Shown here piece after piece: positions 8,007 to 13,989 of a stretch of DNA of 15,674 nt. A program made the translations under genes and the position numbers. Numbering within the stretch: the stretch's first letter is position 1; every line of letters begins with the position of its first letter. The notes under the pieces are model-generated. The model was not told where the DNA came from. It searched no databases and worked only from the letters and a program-made list of their open reading frames with translations. This DNA is from Gallispira sp964526435 (lineage in GTDB: Bacteria; Bacillota; Clostridia; Lachnospirales; CAG-274), in contig CAZGIC010000049.1 of NCBI GenBank assembly GCA_964526435.1, positions 1-15,674 on the forward strand, written 5' to 3'.

Positions 8007-9068
8007 GTGAAAGAATACAACAAGTTTTTAGGTATAGACGTAATAAGAGTTGTGTCAATGTTCTGTGTTATAGTTCTCCACTGTGCATCAAACAGACTCA
8101 GGGTTGAAATGGGAAATGCAGGCTGGGATATTGTTAATTACATTACTGCTTTTGCTACCTGCGGTGTCCCTATGTTCTTTATGATTTCAGGGGCACTTAT
8201 ACTTAGAAGCAAAAATACATACAGCATTAAATATACTCTTAAGGAAAGGGTATTAAGACTTTTGATACCTATGTTTATATGGTCGGTAATTGCTGCTGGG
8301 GTAAGACTCTATGCTGATGAAAGTGTTGCTTTTACGACGGGAAATCTTTGGGGTGAAATGATAAATTTCCTTAGGGAACCTGTGGCTGTTCATCTGTGGT
8401 TTATGTATTATCTGATACCTATGTATTTAATATCTCCTGCATTAAAAAGCTTTATAGATAATGCTGAGGGCAATGTTGTAAAGTACATAATAGTGCTGTG
8501 GCTGATACAGATACTTTCATTTACACTGACGGGAATATTTAAAGAGGACAGCCAGATAGCTCTTGTGAGTATAAATCTTGTAAATAATATAGGCTTTATA
8601 AGCGGATATCTGGGATATTTTATACTGGGGTGGTATATTTTTGACACTGATGTAAAAATATCGAATTTATGGTTAGTAATAATTGCACTGGGGGCAGTCA
8701 TATTTATAAGTGTGGGAACAAAAACTGTGACTGAATACAACGGATTTTATACGGAAACTTTTAAGTCATACAGAAGTATATTTGTTGTTGTGCTTTCAAG
8801 TGCTGTGTTTATACTTTTAAACAGAATAAAAAGATTGCCGAAGTTTTTGCAGGGAGCTGTGGCAGAGCTTGCTGCTGTGTCATATGGTGTGTATCTTTCT
8901 CACAATGTTATTATTGATCTGCTCAACAGATGGGGGCTTAAAAATCACAGCCTTATTGTTGTGTGTGAAACATTTGTGATTGCTTCCGTAAGTTCTGTGG
9001 TGATGATGATGGCGGTCAGAAGGATAAAATATGTAAGTGTTTTGTTGGCGGGAGGAAAAAGGAGTTAA
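8007..9068 (+). CDS. Acyltransferase family 3 integral membrane protein
   Basis: This 353-residue protein is very hydrophobic, with about ten predicted membrane segments, and fits the acyltransferase 3 family, which O-acylates cell-envelope sugars or peptidoglycan. Typical features are GIDVIRVVSMFCVIVLHC near the N-terminus (R14 and H25 are the conserved Arg and His), FFMISGALIL, HLWFMYYLIPMYLISP and a late YGVYLSHNVI. The acceptor cannot be deduced. GTG 8007 is the start, because the nearby ATG (8002) meets a stop after one more codon. An AGAGGTG site lies five bases upstream. It is 11 nt after ribF, so it is probably the last gene of the operon. Confidence 0.9.
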   Translation: MKEYNKFLGIDVIRVVSMFCVIVLHCASNRLRVEMGNAGWDIVNYITAFATCGVPMFFMISGALILRSKNTYSIKYTLKERVLRLLIPMFIWSVIAAGVRLYADESVAFTTGNLWGEMINFLREPVAVHLWFMYYLIPMYLISPALKSFIDNAEGNVVKYIIVLWLIQILSFTLTGIFKEDSQIALVSINLVNNIGFISGYLGYFILGWYIFDTDVKISNLWLVIIALGAVIFISVGTKTVTEYNGFYTETFKSYRSIFVVVLSSAVFILLNRIKRLPKFLQGAVAELAAVSYGVYLSHNVIIDLLNRWGLKNHSLIVVCETFVIASVSSVVMMMAVRRIKYVSVLLAGGKRS

Positions 9069-9139
9069 GAAGAGTGAGGAGTTAGGAGTGAGGAGTTGTG
9101 TAAGTTAGGAGTGAGGAGTTAAGAAGAGTTAGGAGTGTT

Positions 9140-9166
9140 GTCAAATTCAGCTTTGCTGAATTTGAC
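9140..9166. repeat. Perfect 12-bp hairpin with TTT loop
   Basis: GTCAAATTCAGC (9140-9151) pairs perfectly with 9155-9166 around the loop TTT. It could terminate transcription arriving from the ribF-acyltransferase operon, but no U-run follows. A related hairpin with the same TTT loop and a TCAAATT-type stem occurs at 15471-15491. Confidence 0.75.
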
Positions 9167-9170
9167 GTAA

Positions 9171-9283
9171 TGTTTTCAAACTCCTTTCGTGCCGCCAAAG
9201 GTGGAACACCGACGCGGCGGAAGGAAGGTTGCCCTTTACAAACTCAGCTTTGCTGATTTTGTAAAGAGGGCAGTTTGAAAACA
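9171..9283. repeat. Three-part palindromic structure (cruciform-like)
   Basis: The outer stem TGTTTTCAAACT (9171-9182) pairs perfectly with 9272-9283. It encloses two further hairpins. The first is CCGCC (9192-9196) with GGCGG (9216-9220), which itself contains GGTG-GAA-CACC (9200-9210). The second is a long arm, 9231-9248 with 9252-9271, with a TTT loop, one mismatch and a two-base bulge. This is far more pairing than chance would give in such AT-rich DNA, and it suggests a selected fold in RNA or single-stranded DNA. Confidence 0.7.
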
Positions 9284-9310
9284 CACCTATGTAAGCGAGG
9301 AGTTAGGAGT

Positions 9311-9347
9311 TAAAAACTTATGAATTTTTAAAGGAACTTTCATTCCT
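9311..9347 (+). repeat. 37-bp direct repeat, copy 1
   Basis: This begins TAAAAACTTAT and ends AACTTTCATTCCT. It matches 9542-9578 at 32 of 37 positions, 231 bases apart. Copy 1 also sits within a hairpin closed by GCGAGGA (9295-9301) and TCCTCGC (9344-9350). Confidence 0.65.
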
Positions 9348-9387
9348 CGCTCTACAAATTGGAATTTGTCGGTGTATTGTGGAAAAC

Positions 9388-9470
9388 GGGCGATTAATAA
9401 ATTGCACCGAAAGATTTATCGGACAGCCGAAGGCTGGCTTTCAACCGAAGGTTGAAAGTGCTGATCGCCC
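9388..9470. repeat. Four-stem structured repeat unit, copy A
   Basis: An outer stem GGGCGAT (9388-9394)/ATCGCCC (9464-9470) closes three arms. These are ATAAAT (9397-9402)/ATTTAT (9414-9419); CAGCC-GAA-GGCTG (9424-9436); and CTTTCAACC-GAA-GGTTGAAAG (9438-9458). Positions 9401-9465 match the reverse complement of 15541-15606 closely. On the minus strand the unit is preceded directly by GTAG (9471-9474 as CTAC), the tetranucleotide seen at the foot of REP hairpins in other bacteria. Confidence 0.75.
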
Positions 9471-9541
9471 CTACGATAGTATTGTATGGTAAGGTGTTAG
9501 TTAAATTGAATTTAATAAAGTGAAGAGAGCGGAGTCAGGAA

Positions 9542-9578
9542 TAAAAACTTATAAATATATAAAGTAACTTTCACTCCT
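9542..9578 (+). repeat. 37-bp direct repeat, copy 2
   Basis: This is the second copy of the repeat at 9311-9347, with five differences. It runs directly into the right-hand inverted repeat of CTCCTAACT units (9571-9604). The two copies suggest that the block grew by duplication or by nested insertion of related modules. Confidence 0.65.
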
Positions 9579-9620
9579 AACTTCTCACTCCTAACTCCTC
9601 ACTCGTACGGGGTGTTTGTA

Positions 9621-9761
9621 ATGGTTTCAAATATTATAGCCGGAATAATTGTTATTATAATGATTGCATTGTCTGTTATAAGTTACATAAGACAGAGAAA
9701 AAACAGATGCGGAAGATGCGAAAGATGCAAAATGGGCTGTGAGAAAAGAAACAAACCTTAA
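9621..9761 (+). CDS. Small Cys-rich single-pass membrane protein (FeoB-associated-like)
   Basis: This 46-residue reading frame encodes a hydrophobic helix (about residues 4-23, IIAGIIVIIMIALSVISYI). A short basic segment then leads to a Cys cluster, C30-x2-C33-x2-C36-x3-C40, and a basic tail. Its size and layout resemble the FeoB-associated Cys-rich membrane proteins of Firmicutes, but no feoB is in the window and the match is by general form only. CXXCXXCXXXC is also the spacing used to bind a [4Fe-4S] cluster, so metal or Fe-S binding is an inference. GGGGTG at 9609-9614 is a fair ribosome-binding site for ATG 9621. An in-frame GTG (9612) overlaps it and is less likely. Confidence 0.65.
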   Translation: MVSNIIAGIIVIIMIALSVISYIRQRKNRCGRCERCKMGCEKRNKP

Positions 9762-9822
9762 TTTTGATATAATTTTATTTATTTTATATATCGGAAATTT
9801 TACTGAAATTTGAAATAAATGC

Positions 9823-9851
9823 TTTACAAATTGGTAAAAACATATTATAAT
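9823..9851 (+). promoter_or_regulatory. sigma-A promoter of ileS
   Basis: TTTACA (9823-9828), 17 bases and a perfect TATAAT (9846-9851). Transcription should start near 9858, about 25 bases before the T-box leader fold and 290 bases before the ileS start. Confidence 0.8.
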
Positions 9852-9882
9852 TAACATAATTGTTTGATATAAACACTATAGC

Positions 9883-10107
9883 AGGGACAGTAGGGTACAC
9901 TAAAGACTAAAGAGAGCCGTGAAAGGTGAGAGCACGGTGTCGGTGTGTATTTCTGAACATCACCCTGACTGTGGCATACCGAAAGGCTTGCTGCCAAGTA
10001 GGCTATGACGGCTTATCCACGTTACGGATCAAGAGAGAACATATTTGTATATGTTAATTCAGGTGGTACCGCGCTGCTGCGTCCTGGGGACGCGGGGCGT
10101 TTTTTTA
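9883..10107 (+). promoter_or_regulatory. T-box leader, tRNA-Ile responsive
   Basis: This is a T-box riboswitch that senses uncharged tRNA-Ile and controls ileS. Stem I is closed by AGT/GGGT (9889-9896) with ACCC/ACT (9962-9970). Its apical arm is CCGTG (9917-9921)/CACGG (9933-9937). The Ile specifier AUC (9959-9961) lies immediately 5' of the closing strand. The T-box sequence AGGTGGTACCGCG is at 10061-10073. Its UGGU (10064-10067) is complementary to the ACCA acceptor end of tRNA-Ile. A terminator follows. All hallmark parts are present, so uncharged tRNA-Ile should favour antitermination and ileS expression. Confidence 0.93.
10079..10106 (+). terminator. T-box attenuator terminator
   Basis: GCGTCC (10079-10084) pairs with GGACGC (10088-10093) around TGG. 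CGC (10072-10074)/GCG (10097-10099) extends the stem across an internal loop, and seven U residues follow (10100-10106). The 5' strand overlaps the T-box antiterminator, as expected for mutually exclusive folds. Confidence 0.88.
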
Positions 10108-10148
10108 TTTTTTTGGATAAAAGCAAATTTGAAAGGAGAAAATTACCT

Positions 10149-13100
10149 ATGTATGACAAGGTAAGCACCAATCTCAATTTTGTTGAGAGGGAAAAGGAAA
10201 TCTTAGGTTTCTGGAAAGAAAATGATATTTTTGGTGAATCTATAAAGGCGAGGGAAAACTGTCCCGTATTTACATTTTATGACGGACCTCCTACTGCCAA
10301 CGGCAAGCCCCATATTGGTCATGTGTTGGGAAGAGCTATAAAGGATCTTATACCAAGATATAAGACTATGAAGGGTTATAAGGTTCTCAGAAAGGCAGGA
10401 TGGGATACTCATGGTCTGCCTGTTGAACTTGAAGTTGAAAGACAATTGGGAATAAGCGGTAAGCCTCAGATTGAAAATTACGGCGTTGAGCCTTTTATAA
10501 AGAAGTGCAAGGATTCTGTATTTACTTATGAAAGCCTCTGGAGAGATATGAGTGACAGAGTTGGTTTCTGGGCTGATATGGATGATCCATATGTAACATA
10601 TCACAATGATTATATTGAGTCTGTGTGGTGGGCTTTAAAGCAGATATGGGATAAGGGTCTTTTATACAAAGGTCATAAAATTGTACCTTACTGCCCGAGA
10701 TGCGGTACTGCTCTTTCTTCTCACGAGGTTGCACAGGGTTATAAAGATGTTAAGGAAACTTCCTGTATTGCAAGATTTGCTGTAACAGGTGAGGAAAATA
10801 CTTATTTCCTTGCATGGACTACTACTCCATGGACACTTCCTTCAAATGTGGCTCTTTGTGTAAACAAAAGGGAGATATATAGTAAGGTAAAGGCAAATGA
10901 CGGAAAAATCTATATTATGGCACAGGCTCTTCTTGATTCTGTTTTAAAAGAGGGCTATGAAGTAATTGAAGAATATAAGGGTCAGGATCTGGTTGGAACA
11001 GAGTATGAGCCTTTATTCCCTTATGCAAAGCCTGATAAAAAAGCTTTTTACGTTGTAGAGGCTGATTATGTAACTCTTACAGACGGTACAGGTATTGTTC
11101 ATATTGCTCCTGCCTTTGGTGAGGACGATGCCCAGGTTGGAAGAAAATACGACCTTCCTTTTGTTCAGCTTGTAAATGAACAGGGCTGTTTTACTGAAGA
11201 AGTAGAAGGACTTGCAGGAGTATTTGTTAAAGACGGTGACAAGGAAATATTAAAAAGACTTGAGGAAACAGGTAAGCTGTTTGCTGCTATTCCATTTGAA
11301 CACAGCTATCCTTTCTGCTGGAGATGTGATACACCCCTTCTGTACTATGCAAGAGATACATGGTTTATTGCTATGACTAAGGTTAGGGATAACCTTTTAA
11401 AGAATAATGAAACTGTAAACTGGATGCCTGACAACATAAAGCATGGAAGATTCGGAAACTTCCTTGAAAATGTTATTGACTGGGGTCTTTCAAGAGAAAG
11501 ATACTGGGGTACTCCTCTTCCAATATGGGAGTGTAAGTGCGGATACAGACATACAATAGGTTCAATTGCCGAATTAAAGGAAATGAGCGACAACTGTCCT
11601 GATGATATTGAGCTTCACAAGCCTTATATTGATGCTGTTGAACTTAACTGTCCTGAGTGCGGCGGCAAGATGCACAGAGTTACAGAGGTTATTGACTGCT
11701 GGTTTGACTCCGGTTCTATGCCTTTTGCTCAGTGGCATTATCCTTTTGAAAATAAAGAAATATTTGATGAAAATTACCCTGCTGACTATATATCAGAAGG
11801 TGTTGACCAGACAAGAGGCTGGTTCTATACATTAATGGCTATTTCTACTCTTATTTTTGACAAGAGTCCGTATAAGAATGTTATTGTAACAGGTCATGTT
11901 CAGGATAAGGACGGAAGAAAGATGTCAAAGCATTTAGGAAATGTTGTTGACCCATGGTCTGTACTTGACAATCAGGGTGCTGATGCTATAAGATGGTATT
12001 TCTATGCAAACTCAGCTCCATGGCTTCCAAACAGATTTGATGATAAGTCTGTAAACGAGTATCAGAGAAAGTTTATGGGTACACTCTGGAATACTTATGC
12101 TTTCTATGTGCTCTATGCCAATATTGACAACTTTAATCCTATGGACTATAAGCTTGAATATGAAAAACTTGCTCCTATGGATAAGTGGGTGCTTTCTAAG
12201 CTTAATTCTCTTGTTAAGTATGTTGACAAATCTCTTGACAGCTATAAAATAACTGAGTCTGCAAGAGCTATGGCAGACTTTGTAGATGAGCTTTCAAACT
12301 GGTATGTAAGACGTTCAAGAGAAAGATTCTGGGGTAAGGATATGCCTCAGGACAAGGTCAATGCTTATATGACTTTGTATACAGTACTTGAAACAATGAC
12401 AAGACTTGCTGCTCCGTTTACTCCGTTTATGGCTGATAGTATTTATCAGAATCTTGTAAGAAAAGTAAACAATGATGCACCTAAGTCAGTTCATTTATGT
12501 GATTTCCCTGTGGCTGATGAAAGTATGATAGATGATAAGCTTGAGGTAAATATGGATCTTGTGCTTTCAATTGTAGTTGCGGGAAGAGCTGCAAGAAATA
12601 CATCAGGTATAAAGAACAGACAGCCTATTGGCAATATGTATGTTCAGGCTGAAAGAAAGCTTGATGAGGAGTATTATGACATTATTCTGGACGAACTTAA
12701 TGTTAAGAACATTGAATTTGTTGATGATGCTTCTAAATTTACAAGCTACAGCTTTAAGCCTCAGCTCAGAACTCTTGGTAAGAAGTACGGAAAGCTTGTT
12801 CCTGCTATAGGTGCATACCTTAAGGAAAATGACGGCAATGCTCTTATGAATGAGTTAAAGTCAACAGGTGTTATTAATTTTAACATTGATGGTACTGACA
12901 TTGAGCTTGGTGAAGAAGATGTGCTTACTGAAACTGCACAGGCTGAAGGCTTTGTGGCTGAAAGTGACAAGAGTACTACTGTTGTTTTAAGTACAGAGCT
13001 TACTCCGGAACTTATTGAAGAGGGCTTTGTGAGAGAGCTTGTATCAAAGATACAGACAATGAGAAAGGAAGCTGGATTTGAAGTGCTTGACAGAATAGTG

Positions 13101-13265
13101 GTTTACTATTCAGGTAATGACAATATCGGAAAGATATTTGCCGATAATAAGGAATCTATTTCTACAGATGTTCTTGCAAATGATATTTGTGAAGGTAAAT
13201 CTGAAATAAATAAGGAATGGAATATTAACGGAGAGATGGTTACTCTTTCTGTTGAGAAAATCTGA
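10149..13265 (+). CDS. ileS: Isoleucyl-tRNA synthetase
   Basis: IleRS charges tRNA-Ile and hydrolyses misactivated valine in its CP1 domain. The 1038-residue protein has HIGH at 55-58, GWDTHGLPVE near 80, editing-domain TTTPWTLPSN near 225 and KMSKH at 591-595. The anticodon-binding domain follows (about 690 onward, ending LSNWYVRRSRERFWG). Cys pairs (CPRCG, CWRCD, CKCG, CPECG) in the inserted domains suggest zinc sites. Its length exceeds E. coli IleRS by about 100 residues, and the sequence around HIGH is eukaryote-like, so I place it in the type 2 (IleRS2) group. A longer in-frame reading begins at 10005 inside the T-box; ATG 10149 with GAAAGGAG (10131-10138) is the real start. Confidence 0.97.
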   Translation: MYDKVSTNLNFVEREKEILGFWKENDIFGESIKARENCPVFTFYDGPPTANGKPHIGHVLGRAIKDLIPRYKTMKGYKVLRKAGWDTHGLPVELEVERQLGISGKPQIENYGVEPFIKKCKDSVFTYESLWRDMSDRVGFWADMDDPYVTYHNDYIESVWWALKQIWDKGLLYKGHKIVPYCPRCGTALSSHEVAQGYKDVKETSCIARFAVTGEENTYFLAWTTTPWTLPSNVALCVNKREIYSKVKANDGKIYIMAQALLDSVLKEGYEVIEEYKGQDLVGTEYEPLFPYAKPDKKAFYVVEADYVTLTDGTGIVHIAPAFGEDDAQVGRKYDLPFVQLVNEQGCFTEEVEGLAGVFVKDGDKEILKRLEETGKLFAAIPFEHSYPFCWRCDTPLLYYARDTWFIAMTKVRDNLLKNNETVNWMPDNIKHGRFGNFLENVIDWGLSRERYWGTPLPIWECKCGYRHTIGSIAELKEMSDNCPDDIELHKPYIDAVELNCPECGGKMHRVTEVIDCWFDSGSMPFAQWHYPFENKEIFDENYPADYISEGVDQTRGWFYTLMAISTLIFDKSPYKNVIVTGHVQDKDGRKMSKHLGNVVDPWSVLDNQGADAIRWYFYANSAPWLPNRFDDKSVNEYQRKFMGTLWNTYAFYVLYANIDNFNPMDYKLEYEKLAPMDKWVLSKLNSLVKYVDKSLDSYKITESARAMADFVDELSNWYVRRSRERFWGKDMPQDKVNAYMTLYTVLETMTRLAAPFTPFMADSIYQNLVRKVNNDAPKSVHLCDFPVADESMIDDKLEVNMDLVLSIVVAGRAARNTSGIKNRQPIGNMYVQAERKLDEEYYDIILDELNVKNIEFVDDASKFTSYSFKPQLRTLGKKYGKLVPAIGAYLKENDGNALMNELKSTGVINFNIDGTDIELGEEDVLTETAQAEGFVAESDKSTTVVLSTELTPELIEEGFVRELVSKIQTMRKEAGFEVLDRIVVYYSGNDNIGKIFADNKESISTDVLANDICEGKSEINKEWNINGEMVTLSVEKI

Positions 13266-13283
13266 TTAATGCAGTAATTGCAG

Positions 13284-13314
13284 AATGCCGAAACTTGTGG
13301 TTTCGGCATTTTGT
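13284..13314 (+). terminator. ileS 3' terminator
   Basis: AATGCCGAAAC (13284-13294) pairs perfectly with 13300-13310 around TTGTG, and is followed by TTTTG. The 11-bp stem is strong but the U-tract is short. It lies 18 bases after the ileS stop. Confidence 0.8.
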
Positions 13315-13569
13315 GAATTCGGGAGATATGTAAGTGAGGGAGAAATTCCTGTTCCCTCAGTCAGTATGATACAAAAGGTTAAAGACAAGATGGTCGGAAA
13401 ATTGGAATTTAACAGAGTTAGGAATTAGGAGTGAAGGCTGTACCCTTTGCTAAATTCTCTGATTATATTTTAGCATTAGGTTATCCCTTTATAAACAACA
13501 AATTTTATAAAAATAAAATAAGTTTAAACATCGTTAAATTTGATGTCTAAACTTATTATACGAGGGGGA
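13315..13569. other. Intergenic stretch with repeat fragments
   Basis: I see no gene here. It holds a 7-bp dyad TGAGGGA (13335-13341)/TCCCTCA (13353-13359). A single GAGTTAGGAATTAGGAGTGA fragment (13415-13434) resembles the repeats that bound 9072-9604. The AT-rich stretch after 13480 leads into a long palindrome. It looks like degraded mobile or phage DNA downstream of ileS. Confidence 0.5.
13517..13557. terminator. 16-bp AT-rich palindrome, possible bidirectional terminator
   Basis: Bases 13517-13532 pair with 13542-13557 at 15 of 16 positions around a nine-base loop. The minus-strand continuation is rich in T (TTATTTTATTTTTAT), so it could end transcription leftward. On the + strand only TTATTATA follows. 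It stands 12 bases before the phage-like pseudogene. Confidence 0.5.
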
Positions 13570-13839
13570 ATGGTAAGTTTTGAAGATGCAAAAAATTATT
13601 TCCGTATTGATAATGATGAGGACGATGGTTTGATACAAAACTTGTTTAATACGGCAACTTAGCTTTGTATTGATGTTTCAAGATGCTCTGATGAGGAATT
13701 TGAAAGCTCCGATTTAAGCAGAATAGCTGTACTGTTTGCCCTCGGTTACTTGTATGAACATAGAGAGGAAGCCGATCATTATGATTTGACATTGACATTC
13801 CGCTCACTGCTTTTTGCCATGAGAGAGGGTGTGTTTTAA
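13570..13839 (+). pseudogene. Phage head-tail connector (gp6-like), broken by an amber codon
   Basis: One open frame of 89 codons starts at ATG 13570 behind GAGGGGG and is interrupted only by TAG at 13660-13662 (codon 31). The N-terminal part reads MVSFEDAKNYFRIDNDEDDG. After the TAG it continues to SDLSRIAVLFALGYLYEHREEA and a final SLLFAMREGVF. This pattern (acidic first helices, then a helical R-x-A-x-L-x-L-x-x-x-YEHRE motif) is typical of HK97 gp6-like DNA-packaging/head-tail connector proteins of siphophages. No other phage structural gene is next to it, so it is a relic of a lost prophage. Readthrough cannot be excluded, because the rest of the frame is intact. Confidence 0.7.
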
Positions 13840-13854
13840 ATTGTATAATATATT

Positions 13855-13883
13855 TTGACTTTTAATTAAAATTGCGTTATAAT
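13855..13883 (+). promoter_or_regulatory. sigma-A promoter of the HEPN-like gene
   Basis: TTGACT (13855-13860), 17 bases and a perfect TATAAT (13878-13883). Transcription should start near 13890, about 100 bases before ATG 13990, so the accessory gene has its own promoter and is not a readthrough product of ileS. Confidence 0.8.
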
Positions 13884-13989
13884 TTTTCTATGGTTTTATA
13901 CATAAATATGTTAAATTGAAATTTGTAGTATGTGTAAAATTAATTTTTAAATGTGTCGGAATTTAAGTTATATGTAAAAAGGAATATTA

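Larger units (their letters stand above)
9072..9604. repeat. 533-bp non-coding block bounded by imperfect 26-bp inverted repeats
   Basis: Bases 9072-9097 (GAGTGAGGAGTTAGGAGTGA...) match the reverse complement of 9579-9604 with one mismatch. Further GAGTTAGGAGT units occur at 9104-9135 and 9299-9310. Between the ends lie a perfect 12-bp hairpin, a multi-arm palindrome, two direct repeats and a four-stem unit, each listed separately. There is no convincing gene. The block begins four bases after the acyltransferase stop and ends just before the ribosome-binding site of the next small gene, so it may act as an operon terminator. It resembles a non-autonomous repeat element or nested insertions, but no transposase is present. 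Confidence 0.7.

Noticed and set aside
9072..9604. CRISPR array
   Set aside because: GAGTTAGGAGT units are irregularly spaced and lack unique spacers of constant length, and no cas gene is nearby.
9627..9857. 76-residue minus-strand reading frame
   Set aside because: It mirrors the Cys-rich gene and AT-rich spacer, runs toward the ileS promoter region and has no recognisable domain.
10005..10148. N-terminal extension of ileS from an in-frame ATG at 10005
   Set aside because: It lies wholly in the T-box leader and attenuator, including the U-run. ATG 10149 has a proper ribosome-binding site and gives the usual IleRS N-terminus.
13440..13556. Short open frame from the repeat fragment into the palindrome
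   Set aside because: It has no start with a ribosome-binding site, low-complexity AT-driven composition and no recognisable similarity.
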